Origin: an uncultured Eubacterium sp.
GTDB lineage: Bacteria; Bacillota; Clostridia; Lachnospirales; Lachnospiraceae
Direction of reading: 5' to 3'
DNA: 64,000 nucleotides
Assembly (NCBI GenBank): GCA_904420085.1
Contig: CAJFUA010000065.1
Location: forward strand, 81,694-145,693
A program made the position numbers and the translations under genes. The notes under the pieces are model-generated. The model saw only the letters and a list, made by a program, of their open reading frames with translations, was not told the DNA's origin and did no database searches. Below are positions 32,941-41,108 of this stretch, piece after piece. Numbering within the stretch: position 1 is the stretch's first letter; every line of letters starts with the position of its first letter.

Positions 32941-34077
32941 CTATTTCCGGTCATTTTCTTTAAATCCATCTAATTTCTTAGCTTTATACGCATCAAATCT
33001 GCCTGCTTCTATGGCATCTCTGATTTCCTCCATCATTGTATTATAAAAATACAAATTATGCAATACACATAAACGCATTCCAAGCATTTCTTTAGCTTTT
33101 AGCAGGTGTCTGATATATGCCCTGCTGTGATATCTGCATGCAGGACACTGACATCCTTCTTCAATCGGTTCGCTGTCTGTCTCATATTTTGCATTGAACA
33201 GATTTATCTTTCCCCGATTGGTATAAACATGACCGTGTCTGCCGTTTCTGGCAGGATATACACAGTCAAAGAAATCCACTCCGCGCTCCACGGATTCTAA
33301 AATGTTTGCCGGTGTTCCCACACCCATTAAATAAATCGGCTTGTCTTTTGGCAGATGAGGTTCTACTGCCTCTATAATCCGATACATTTCCTCATGGCTT
33401 TCACCCACAGCTAGACCGCCGATGGCAAAGCCGTCCAAATCCATTTGTGATATAGTCTTTGCATGTTCCACACGGATATCTTCATAGATTCCTCCCTGAT
33501 TAATTCCAAACAGCATCTGGTTTCTGTTGATTGTGTCATCAAGGGTATTTAACCTGTCCATCTCCGTCTTACAGCGCCTCAGCCACCGGGTAGTCCGATC
33601 TACGGAATTTTGAATATAATCTTTTGAAGCAACACTGGAAGGGCATTCATCGAATGCCATGGCTATGGTCGATGCCAGATTGGACTGTATCTGCATACTT
33701 TCCTCCGGTCCCATAAAGATTTTTCTTCCGTCAATATGTGAACGGAAATACACTCCTTCTTCTTTGATACTCCGAAGTCCTGCAAGGGAAAATACCTGAA
33801 ATCCACCGGAATCCGTGAGAATCGGTTTGTCCCAGTTCATAAATTTATGAATCCCGCCCAATTTCTTCACAATGTGATCACCCGGCCTTACATGTAAATG
33901 ATAAGTATTGGACAACTCCACCTGTGTTTTTATCTGATATAAATCTTCTGCGGCAACGGCTCCTTTAATGGCTGCGGCAGTTCCCACATTCATAAATACC
34001 GGAGTCTGTATTTTACCATGTACTGTGGTAAGTTCTCCCCGTTTTGCATTTCCGTCTTTTGCTAATACTTGAAACAT
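32941..34077 (-). CDS. tgt: tRNA-guanine transglycosylase
   Basis: This 378-residue enzyme exchanges G34 for preQ1 in tRNAs for Asp, Asn, His and Tyr. LTDSGGFQVFSL and MAFDECPSS hold the substrate residues, FAIGGLAVGES follows, CVYPARNGRHGHVYT is the catalytic Asp region, and the zinc site CQCPACRYHSRAYIRHL lies near 305-320. Full length. AGGAGGAA precedes the ATG. It is cotranscribed with yajC from the promoter at 34105-34133. queA is not in the window. Confidence 0.97.
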   Translation of the reverse strand: MFQVLAKDGNAKRGELTTVHGKIQTPVFMNVGTAAAIKGAVAAEDLYQIKTQVELSNTYHLHVRPGDHIVKKLGGIHKFMNWDKPILTDSGGFQVFSLAGLRSIKEEGVYFRSHIDGRKIFMGPEESMQIQSNLASTIAMAFDECPSSVASKDYIQNSVDRTTRWLRRCKTEMDRLNTLDDTINRNQMLFGINQGGIYEDIRVEHAKTISQMDLDGFAIGGLAVGESHEEMYRIIEAVEPHLPKDKPIYLMGVGTPANILESVERGVDFFDCVYPARNGRHGHVYTNRGKINLFNAKYETDSEPIEEGCQCPACRYHSRAYIRHLLKAKEMLGMRLCVLHNLYFYNTMMEEIRDAIEAGRFDAYKAKKLDGFKENDRK

Positions 34078-34104
34078 TTCTTCCTCCTACTTTACACGAC
34101 TTCT

Positions 34105-34133
34105 ATTCTATTTGATTTAAGTAAGTATTGCAA
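34105..34133 (-). promoter_or_regulatory. tgt-yajC promoter
   Basis: On the minus strand TTGCAA (34128-34133), 17 bases, TAGAAT (34105-34110), 28 bases before the tgt ATG. Confidence 0.75.
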
Positions 34134-34165
34134 GTTTTTTGTGGCAAAAGCCTTCTTTACATAAC

Positions 34166-34194
34166 TTGCACTTATTCTTCACAATTGCTATACT
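34166..34194 (+). promoter_or_regulatory. aroC promoter
   Basis: TTGCAC (34166-34171), 17 bases, TATACT (34189-34194), about 50 bases ahead of aroC. It is back-to-back with the tgt promoter, the two -35 hexamers 32 bases apart. Confidence 0.75.
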
Positions 34195-34244
34195 GTTATA
34201 AGTTTAAAATATGCAAGAAACTAAAACAATCAAAGGAGGTCACT

Positions 34245-35345
34245 ATGGCTGGTTCCACTTTCGGTAATATATTTAAAATAACTACTTGGGGAGAATCTCA
34301 CGGAAAGGCATTGGGGGTTATGGTGGACGGATGTCCTGCCGGCATTGATTTATGCGAGGAAGATATTCAGAAATTTCTGAATAAAAGAAAACCCGGTCAG
34401 TCCAAGTACACAACGCAGAGAAAGGAAGATGATCAGGTGGAAATTCTTTCCGGCATTTTTGAGGGAAAAACCACCGGCACTCCCATTTCCATGCTTGTAC
34501 GCAATAAAGACCATCATTCCACCGATTATCGTGAAATCTCCACCTACTACAGACCGGGTCATGCCGACTACACCTTTGATGAGAAATACGGATTCAGGGA
34601 TTATCGGGGCGGTGGACGTTCTTCCGGGAGAGAAACGATCGGACGTGTGGCTGCCGGCGCCATTGCTTCAAAAATTTTAGAACAACTGGGCATCTCCATT
34701 ACCGCTTATTCCAAATCAATCGGAAACGTGGAAATTGACTATAAAAACTTTGATAAAGAGGAAATCAATCAGAATCCGGTATATATGCCGGACAAAGATG
34801 CCGCCGCAAAAGCCGGCAAACTGTTAAAAGAAAAGATGGCAGACATGGATTCCGCTGGCGGTATTATCGAATGTATCGTAGACGGGATGCCTGCCGGTAT
34901 CGGCGAACCTGTTTTTGAAAAATTAGACGCCAATCTTTCCAAAGCCATCATGTCCATCGGCGCCGTCAAAGGTGTGGAAATAGGCGATGGATTTGCCGCA
35001 GCAATGTCCAATGGTTCCACGGATAACGACGGTTTTAAAATGGAACAAGGCAGAATTGTAAAAACCTCCAACCATGCCGGAGGAATTATGGGAGGAATCA
35101 GCGATGGTTCGCAAATCATTGTCCGGGCTGCCATAAAACCTACGCCTTCCATTGCCAGAACCCAGACTACGGTCAACAAATCTCATGAAGATATTGAAAT
35201 CAACATTAAAGGACGTCACGACCCGATTATCGTACCACGGGCCGTTGTGGTTGTAGAGTCAATGGCTGCCATTACACTGGTGGATATGCTGTTTTTGGCA
35301 ATGACATCCAGAATGGACAGAATTGTTGATTTCTGGAAAAAATAA
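34245..35345 (+). CDS. aroC: Chorismate synthase
   Basis: This 366-residue FMN-dependent enzyme completes the shikimate pathway by converting EPSP to chorismate. GSTFGNIFKITTWGESHG is the canonical start, RPGHADYT and YRGGGRSSGRET follow, and RHDP near the end is conserved. I start at MAGSTF with AAAGGAGG 6 bases upstream; the longer frame runs into the promoter. Two genes for branched-chain amino acid export follow in the same direction, 44 bases away. Confidence 0.97.
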   Translation: MAGSTFGNIFKITTWGESHGKALGVMVDGCPAGIDLCEEDIQKFLNKRKPGQSKYTTQRKEDDQVEILSGIFEGKTTGTPISMLVRNKDHHSTDYREISTYYRPGHADYTFDEKYGFRDYRGGGRSSGRETIGRVAAGAIASKILEQLGISITAYSKSIGNVEIDYKNFDKEEINQNPVYMPDKDAAAKAGKLLKEKMADMDSAGGIIECIVDGMPAGIGEPVFEKLDANLSKAIMSIGAVKGVEIGDGFAAAMSNGSTDNDGFKMEQGRIVKTSNHAGGIMGGISDGSQIIVRAAIKPTPSIARTQTTVNKSHEDIEINIKGRHDPIIVPRAVVVVESMAAITLVDMLFLAMTSRMDRIVDFWKK

Positions 35346-35389
35346 TCTATATAAAAAGTAAGCAAAACAAAGGATGATATATTTATATT

Positions 35390-36124
35390 ATGAATAATAA
35401 AAGAGCCTTTCAAAAAGGAATGCGGGACGGAATTCCCATCGGTCTTGGATATCTGGCCGTATCCTTTTCTCTGGGAATCACTGCCAGAAACATCGGACTC
35501 ACTCCCTTTCAGGGATTTTTAGTCAGTTTTCTGAATAATGCTTCTGCCGGCGAATATGCCGGCTTTACCGTCATTGCCACTGACGGAGCATATATGGAAA
35601 TTGTTTTTATTACTCTGATAACCAATATCCGCTATCTGCTGATGAGTTGTGCGTTAAGTCAGAAATTTTTACCCGGTACATCCTTCATACACAGATTCAT
35701 CATCGGATATGATACCACAGATGAATTATTTGGAATTACCATTGCACAGCCGGGGTACTTAAACCCTTACTATACCTATGGCGCTATGCTCCTTGCCATT
35801 CCCGGCTGGTCCCTTGGCACAGCCATCGGCGTTATGGCAGGAACAGCGTTACCCCAAAGAATTGTCGGTGCATTGAGCGTTGCGCTGTTTGGCATGTTTA
35901 TTGCAATTATTATTCCTCCTGCAAGAAAGAATAAAATAATTGCCGGTCTGGTGGTAATCAGTTTTCTCTCCAGTTACTGTTTTACCCGGTTTTCAAATTT
36001 GTCGGAGGGTTCCAAAACTATCATATTAACGGCAGTGATTTCCGCACTGGCAGCCCTACTCTTTCCTGTGAAACAGACCGGTGAGACCGATTCAGAAATA
36101 AAAAATTCAGGTGAAATACTATGA
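35390..36124 (+). CDS. azlC: Branched-chain amino acid export permease, large subunit
   Basis: This 244-residue multi-pass membrane protein is the AzlC family large subunit: GMRDGIPIGLGYLAVSFSLGI at the start and FLNNASAGEYAGFTVI near 50-65 are family marks. It works with AzlD to export leucine, isoleucine, valine or their analogues. Its last four bases overlap azlD. Its position after aroC may be incidental, but both could be read from the aroC promoter. Confidence 0.93.
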   Translation: MNNKRAFQKGMRDGIPIGLGYLAVSFSLGITARNIGLTPFQGFLVSFLNNASAGEYAGFTVIATDGAYMEIVFITLITNIRYLLMSCALSQKFLPGTSFIHRFIIGYDTTDELFGITIAQPGYLNPYYTYGAMLLAIPGWSLGTAIGVMAGTALPQRIVGALSVALFGMFIAIIIPPARKNKIIAGLVVISFLSSYCFTRFSNLSEGSKTIILTAVISALAALLFPVKQTGETDSEIKNSGEIL

Positions 36125-36426
36125 CACATAATACATATATATACATTGCCCTGATGGCAATAGTTACCTTATCCATCAGAATTCTGCCACTGACATTCAT
36201 TCGCAGGCAAATCAAAAATCAGTTTATACAATCTTTTTTATATTACGTACCTTATGTAACCATCGCAGTGATGACTTTTCCTGCCATTCTGGATGCCACC
36301 GGTTCACCTGTGGCCGGTGGAATTGCTTTAATTGCAGGTATCATTTTTGCGTGGTTTGGTGCAAACCTGTTTCAGGTATCTGTCATTTGCTGTCTTGTGG
36401 TCTTTCTGCTTTCTCTATTTGCTTAA
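36121..36426 (+). CDS. azlD: Branched-chain amino acid export permease, small subunit
   Basis: This 101-residue protein has about four hydrophobic helices and the AzlD signature TLSIRILPLTFIRR near the N-terminus and YVPYVTIAVMTFPAIL centrally. The ATGA overlap with azlC gives coupling. The 3' end overlaps, by 12 bases, the end of a convergent membrane protein gene, so no separate terminator fits there. Confidence 0.93.
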   Translation: MTHNTYIYIALMAIVTLSIRILPLTFIRRQIKNQFIQSFLYYVPYVTIAVMTFPAILDATGSPVAGGIALIAGIIFAWFGANLFQVSVICCLVVFLLSLFA

Positions 36427-36813
36427 CATTTTCTCATAAATCAGTCCTACCGCAAACCATATTGGCGCATAATCCCAGCGAATTACCCCTTTTACATTGT
36501 ACCGGCTCCTGCTGTAATCCCATGGACATCTGTCCTTTTTCTTTAACAGACTGCCTGTGACAAACTCAGTAACATAAATCCCTGTTGTGTAAACCAATCC
36601 TCGCTCTATGGTTTTTCTGTTATGTTTTTTCAATGTATGGCTGACCGGCCGTATCACTGCCGCCATGCCATAAATAGGAAACATCCACATAGATGTCTGC
36701 CCGATTAGTTTATAATCTTTTTTCTTAAAGCAACAGGCCGATGTAAAGAGTACTTCCATACACCAGCCTGTGATTCCACACTTTATAAAATCTTTGTTAA
36801 TTACACTCTTCAT
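36415..36813 (-). CDS. PF06541-type membrane protein (putative ABC permease-like)
   Basis: This 132-residue protein resembles the CmpB/PF06541 family: GITGWCMEVLFTSACC, TSMWMFPIYG, RGLVYTTGIYVTEFVTG, CPWDYSRSRYNVKGVIRWDYAPIWFAVGL. Four hydrophobic segments predict a membrane location. The molecular function of the family is not settled despite its ABC transporter label. I start at the ATG for MKSVINKD; a TTG 18 bases upstream is possible. It is transcribed alone, just downstream of glyA's direction of origin and convergent with azlD. Confidence 0.75.
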   Translation of the reverse strand: MKSVINKDFIKCGITGWCMEVLFTSACCFKKKDYKLIGQTSMWMFPIYGMAAVIRPVSHTLKKHNRKTIERGLVYTTGIYVTEFVTGSLLKKKDRCPWDYSRSRYNVKGVIRWDYAPIWFAVGLIYEKMLSK

Positions 36814-36842
36814 ACATGTAATTATTTCCAAAAAACTGTTTT

Positions 36843-38084
36843 CTATTCATATAACGGATACTTATCTGTCAGTCCTTTGACTTTTTCAAGAACCATCTGA
36901 CAATTTCCATTCGGATCCGCTGCAATGTCCGCCATGCACTCTGCAATCACATCCATATCCGCCGTGTCAAGACCTCTTGTAGTTACTGCCGGAGTTCCGA
37001 TTCTCACACCGCTGGTAATACCCGGCTTCTGTGGGTCATTTGGTATGGCGTTTTTATTACATGTAATGTTTGCGGCATCCAGAGCAATCTCAAATTCTTT
37101 GCCGGTAATATTTTTGCTTCTCAAATCTACCAGCATCAGATGATTGTCCGTTCCACCGGAAACCAAATCAAATCCTCTGTCCATAAGTCCTTTCGCCAAT
37201 GCCTGGGCATTCTCTGCCACATTCTTTGCATAGGTCTGAAATTCCTCTGATAAGGCCTCTTTAAAGCATACTGCCTTTGCGGCAATCACATGCATCAGCG
37301 GTCCTCCCTGAATCCCCGGGAACACGGCTTTATTTAATTTATGTTCCAAGGCAAACTCCTCACTGGATAAAATCAATCCGCCTCTCGGACCTCTTAACGT
37401 CTTGTGGGTGGTGGTTGTTGTCACATGGGCATAAGGAATCGGACTCATGTGCTGTCCGCCTGCCACAAGCCCTGCGATATGCGCCATGTCCACCATAAGA
37501 TATGCACCGACTTCGTCTGCAATTTCCCGAAACTTTTTGAAATCTATTTTTCTTGGATATGCACTGGCTCCTGCCACAATCAATTTCGGCTGATTTGCCA
37601 CTGCAATCTCTCTTACTTTCTCATAATCAATAAATCCCTGATCATCTACACCGTAGGAAACAATATTGTAATATGTACCGGACATGTTGACCGGAGAACC
37701 GTGGGTCAAATGTCCTCCTGCGTCAAGACTCATTCCCATCACTGTATCTCCCGGTTTTACCAAAGCGAAAAATACTGCCATATTGGCCTGAGCCCCCGAG
37801 TGAGGCTGAACATTTGCGTAAGTACAGCCGAATAATTCTTTTGCCCTGTCGATTGCTATCTGTTCTACCACATCCACATACTCGCAGCCGCCATAATATC
37901 TCTTACCCGGATATCCTTCCGCATATTTATTTGTAAGATGACTGCCCATTGCGGCCATGACACCTTTACTTACCAGATTCTCTGATGCAATTAATTCCAG
38001 ATGGGAACGCTGTCTGCCCATCTCATCTTCCATCGCAGCAAACACTTCCCTGTCTGCGTTTTTTACTTCATCAAACGAAAACAT
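36843..38084 (-). CDS. glyA: Serine hydroxymethyltransferase
   Basis: This 413-residue PLP enzyme interconverts serine and glycine and loads one-carbon units on tetrahydrofolate. [13 protein letters not shown] is the start region, [18 protein letters not shown] follows, the PLP lysine lies in [15 protein letters not shown], and GIRIG-like [14 protein letters not shown] is near the end. Full length. GAGGAGGTATTGAG precedes the ATG. It uses serine from the SerC/SerA operon. No glycine riboswitch is present; its leader has one small hairpin. Confidence 0.97.
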   Translation of the reverse strand: MFSFDEVKNADREVFAAMEDEMGRQRSHLELIASENLVSKGVMAAMGSHLTNKYAEGYPGKRYYGGCEYVDVVEQIAIDRAKELFGCTYANVQPHSGAQANMAVFFALVKPGDTVMGMSLDAGGHLTHGSPVNMSGTYYNIVSYGVDDQGFIDYEKVREIAVANQPKLIVAGASAYPRKIDFKKFREIADEVGAYLMVDMAHIAGLVAGGQHMSPIPYAHVTTTTTHKTLRGPRGGLILSSEEFALEHKLNKAVFPGIQGGPLMHVIAAKAVCFKEALSEEFQTYAKNVAENAQALAKGLMDRGFDLVSGGTDNHLMLVDLRSKNITGKEFEIALDAANITCNKNAIPNDPQKPGITSGVRIGTPAVTTRGLDTADMDVIAECMADIAADPNGNCQMVLEKVKGLTDKYPLYE

Positions 38085-38107
38085 CTCAATACCTCCTCAT
38101 GTATGTA

Positions 38108-38132
38108 CTGCACTGTAAAAATCCCAGTGCAG
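38108..38132. promoter_or_regulatory. Hairpin in the glyA leader
   Basis: CTGCACTG and CAGTGCAG pair across a nine-base loop. T5 follows on the plus strand, where no gene needs it; on the minus strand it lies 24 bases before the glyA start, between the upstream Cys-rich gene and glyA. It may protect the RNA or block readthrough. Confidence 0.4.
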
Positions 38133-38222
38133 TTTTTAGTTCTATACTACTTTACCACAATACAGTATTTTTTTAAATCTCTTTTTCCTTTTTCGTCAAT
38201 TTTCTTTGTGATTATGGACGAA

Positions 38223-39215
38223 TTAATACTCCATCTCTTCGTCATCATATTCCATATTTTTGCATTCGCAAGGTTTTTCCTTCTTATCTTCCGGTTTTTT
38301 ATGCTCCTTCTCTTTGTCACAACATTTGTTTTTCACCGGGATGGTGCAGCTTTCCCGCTCACATTTCGTCTCTTTTTTTAATTTTTCTTCACATTTCGGC
38401 TCTTCCAGCTCCAACGGTTTGATTTCTCTTGAGAGCAGTCCGTTTTCCACAAATCTTCTGCACACTCTCTCATTCTCGTCCTCCGTATCGGCTTTCGGCG
38501 GCACGGTTTTTCCTTTATGGTCAATTTTGTACGCTTCGAAGTATACGGTTCTTAAAATCAGGGACAGCCCTGCAGAGAAAGTACCTTCACAGGAATCGAA
38601 ATTCATCGCCTTTCCCACACCGGTCAGGTTAATACCGTTTCTTACTTCTGTCTTTCCTTCTGCCATGCTGACAACATTGATCAGTTTTTTACAACCGTCA
38701 TGTCTGGTGGCAACACCGTAAGGAGTATACAGTTCCAGCGTAATACAGGACGGATTTGTCTTTTCATCTTTGCATTTATAATCCGGGCTGTATTTATCTG
38801 ACGGTAAATAGTTGACCGTGATAATTGTGGAATCCAAAAATTTATCACAGTCATCATAAAGTTTCACATCATAGGTCACACAGATATTTGTCAGCTTCAC
38901 CTTACTGCAGTTTGGTTTACAGGTAGCTGTCACTTTTGTTTCCGAGTGATGCATGTTCTGCGGTTTGCATTCCCCCATTTCTCCTTTGCATCCATGCTTC
39001 TTTGACAGTGATATATCAATGACATCTGCCCGAATGGTTTCCACGGTAGGATTATCTTCCAACACTGAAATAGGAATTTTGACAGTACGGCACACATTGA
39101 CCCCTATCTCATCATAAATTACCGGAGCATACACAGACAGCAGTTCCGGTCTTCCACAGATTTCCTTATTGCATACATCAATTTTTCTGCAACATTTTTT
39201 ACAATTCTTTGACAT
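38223..39215 (-). CDS. Cys-rich protein of unknown family, probable late sporulation (spore coat) product
   Basis: I do not recognise this 330-residue protein as a named family. It has no signal peptide, more than 20 cysteines, many in CxxC-like groups: NCKKCCRKIDVCNKEICG at the start, CKPNC, and a C-terminal tail of Cys/Lys/Glu repeats ending CECKNMEYDDEEMEY. The middle (VYAPVIYDEIGVNVCRTVKIPISVL...) is beta-rich. Such composition is common in coat or exosporium proteins. Upstream sits AC-N16-CATATTATA, a good match to the mother-cell sigma-K promoter, with AAAGGAGAAATAAG before the ATG. The spore role is inference from those two facts. Confidence 0.75.
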   Translation of the reverse strand: MSKNCKKCCRKIDVCNKEICGRPELLSVYAPVIYDEIGVNVCRTVKIPISVLEDNPTVETIRADVIDISLSKKHGCKGEMGECKPQNMHHSETKVTATCKPNCSKVKLTNICVTYDVKLYDDCDKFLDSTIITVNYLPSDKYSPDYKCKDEKTNPSCITLELYTPYGVATRHDGCKKLINVVSMAEGKTEVRNGINLTGVGKAMNFDSCEGTFSAGLSLILRTVYFEAYKIDHKGKTVPPKADTEDENERVCRRFVENGLLSREIKPLELEEPKCEEKLKKETKCERESCTIPVKNKCCDKEKEHKKPEDKKEKPCECKNMEYDDEEMEY

Positions 39216-39241
39216 CTTATTTCTCCTTTCGTTCTGTACTA

Positions 39242-39268
39242 TATAATATGTGGTGGAAATATTTTTGT
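39242..39268 (-). promoter_or_regulatory. Sigma-K-like promoter of the Cys-rich gene
   Basis: On the minus strand the dinucleotide AC (39267-39268), 16 bases, then CATATTATA (39242-39250), matching AC-N16/17-CATAnnnTA. Predicted transcription begins about 18 bases before the gene. Confidence 0.5.
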
Positions 39269-39371
39269 TCTATTTTCCCAACCTGGTTCATATATATTAA
39301 TTAGTACGATTGAGAGGTTAATCCATACCAAAAAGGTAATTTCTTATATAAGTTTAAAAAGGAGAAATATT

Positions 39372-40130
39372 ATGTATAAAATATTAGCATTTGAAAACGG
39401 ACAACCAATTATTTTATTTTTAGACAGTCAGAAAGTATATATGTACACAGCCAACGGCGGACGGATTTTTTCCAAAGGTCTGCTGTTCAATGATGTAAAA
39501 AAAGATTTTGATGTTTTTTCCTGCAAAGAAAAATATGTCTATTACATATCCACCGACAACAAAATCAAACTGGCCGTGTTAAACAGAGACCGTTTCACGG
39601 AATTTCTTTCCATTCCCATGGAGGACAAGGAACACAATGTGGAAATTGTCAATGTATCTCCGCTCATGTGTCAGAACGAGCTGTATATATTTTATTGCAA
39701 TCACAATCAAAATGACGGCAAGTATGAAATATATTATATCCTGTCCTCCTCGCCGAACCGAAGCTGTCTGATTGAGCGAAATATTGATACTAACAAAGGA
39801 TTTGATGTATTTCAGGCAAATGACAAAATCGGACTTGTCTTAAATTCCAATCATTATTACCTGAGTAAAGATAAACAGCTAATTCATATCAATGGCGCCC
39901 CAAATGCGTCACCGGAAATTAGCGCCATGGAAAAAAATATAGCAGAATTAAAATCCTCTCTGTCCGATAAAAGTAATCAGTTAATAGAGATACAGAAACA
40001 ACTCTATGATAAAAATAACGAAATTTCCAATCTGAAAGCCACCCAGAAACATATTACGGAACAATATAACGAGTTGGCGGAATATGCGGGAAAATTGCAG
40101 GAAGAACTGCGGAAAATGAGATATATGTAG
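39372..40130 (+). CDS. Unknown protein with beta-rich N-terminus and C-terminal coiled coil
   Basis: This 252-residue soluble protein has no recognised domain. Residues 1-~170 are strand-like repeats (ILAFENGQPIILFLDSQKVYMYTANGG; IFYCNHNQNDGKYEIYYILSSS) that could be a partial propeller. From ~183 to the end a heptad-rich helix (EKNIAELKSSLSDKSNQLIEIQKQLYDK...) forms a coiled coil. AAAAAGGAGAAATATT precedes the ATG. It is divergent from the Cys-rich gene, and the two may share a sporulation context, but no sigma-K or sigma-E site was found for it. Confidence 0.7.
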   Translation: MYKILAFENGQPIILFLDSQKVYMYTANGGRIFSKGLLFNDVKKDFDVFSCKEKYVYYISTDNKIKLAVLNRDRFTEFLSIPMEDKEHNVEIVNVSPLMCQNELYIFYCNHNQNDGKYEIYYILSSSPNRSCLIERNIDTNKGFDVFQANDKIGLVLNSNHYYLSKDKQLIHINGAPNASPEISAMEKNIAELKSSLSDKSNQLIEIQKQLYDKNNEISNLKATQKHITEQYNELAEYAGKLQEELRKMRYM

Positions 40131-40144
40131 GAGGGATATCCCTT

Positions 40145-40987
40145 CTACAATATATCTGCCACTTCCGTGATGGACACATAGGCTCTCGGATCTGTCCGAT
40201 GTACAATCTCTTTCAGTTTTCCCACCTGAAATCTGTTCACCACAAAATATATCATTGTTTTGGCTGTATCGGAATAATATCCGTGGGCATCCAAAGTCGT
40301 AACTCCGTTTTCAAACTCTTCTGAAATCTGTTTGCAGATTTCCTCCGGCTTTTCTGTGATAATCATGGCCGATTTTGCCCGGTCAAAACCTTCAATAATA
40401 TAATCGATGGTTTTCAGCGCCGCCGCATAGGTTACCATGGAATACAGCGCAAGAATCCAGCTTTGCATAATGATTCCACAGATAATATATAAAACCACAT
40501 TGTAAATCATAACAAATGTTCCGACGGTAATTCCCAGTTTTTTTGCAAAAATAATTGCCAGAACTTCTATTCCATCCATTGCTCCCCCAAATCTTATTGC
40601 CAGTCCGCTTCCCGTGCCGGAAACGATTCCTCCGAAGATGGCACAAAGAAATAAATCACTTCCCGCCAATGGTGACATGATGCTCACATCGATGGGAAGA
40701 ATATCTGTAATCAGCCATGCAAAAAAGGAGTAAACCAATACCGTGTAGATGGCGCTGATGGTAAATTCTTTTCCCTGTTTTTTTAATCCATACAGAAACA
40801 TTGGTACATTCAAAATAATCAAAAATACTGACAGTGAAAGCCATGGTGGTGTAATCTGTGCCAATATCATGGATGTTCCTGAAATGCCGCTGTCGTAAAG
40901 TTCTACCGGCGTCAAAAAGATGGTTACCCCCAATGCGTTAATGATTCCTGCTATGGTCAGTGCTATAAAATGATAATATTTTTTCAT
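40145..40987 (-). CDS. YitT family membrane protein
   Basis: This 280-residue protein has five or six transmembrane helices and the YitT (DUF161) marks GIINALGVTIFLTPVELYDSGISG and GSGLAIRFGGAMDGIEVLAI, followed by a DUF2179 cytoplasmic domain (residues ~200-280) with FENGVTTLDAHGYYSDTAKTMIYFVVNR. Function is not established; a transport or sensing role is assumed for the family. I start at MKKYYHFI, where AAAGGAGAAC lies upstream. The gene is transcribed alone after the aspS terminator. Confidence 0.9.
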   Translation of the reverse strand: MKKYYHFIALTIAGIINALGVTIFLTPVELYDSGISGTSMILAQITPPWLSLSVFLIILNVPMFLYGLKKQGKEFTISAIYTVLVYSFFAWLITDILPIDVSIMSPLAGSDLFLCAIFGGIVSGTGSGLAIRFGGAMDGIEVLAIIFAKKLGITVGTFVMIYNVVLYIICGIIMQSWILALYSMVTYAAALKTIDYIIEGFDRAKSAMIITEKPEEICKQISEEFENGVTTLDAHGYYSDTAKTMIYFVVNRFQVGKLKEIVHRTDPRAYVSITEVADIL

Positions 40988-41054
40988 TTTTCTGTTCTCC
41001 TTTCGCTGTAAATTTTTCATCCAGCACAAAACAGTAAGCCGGACGTATATGATA

Positions 41055-41094
41055 AAAGGACAATGAAATCACACATTCGACTTCATTGTCCTTT
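41055..41094 (-). terminator. Terminator of the recJ-aspS operon
   Basis: AAAGGACAATGAA pairs perfectly with TTCATTGTCCTTT around a 14-base loop, T-rich on the minus strand. It follows aspS by 15 bases. Confidence 0.9.
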
Positions 41095-41108
41095 GTTCGT
41101 TAATACTG

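Noticed and set aside
36832..38222. Glycine riboswitch ahead of glyA
   Set aside because: The leader has only one 8-bp hairpin; no paired glycine aptamers or switch stem are visible.
39272..39371. A sigma-E or sigma-K promoter for the coiled-coil gene
   Set aside because: CATATATA and CATACC stretches occur but no matched -35 element at proper spacing.
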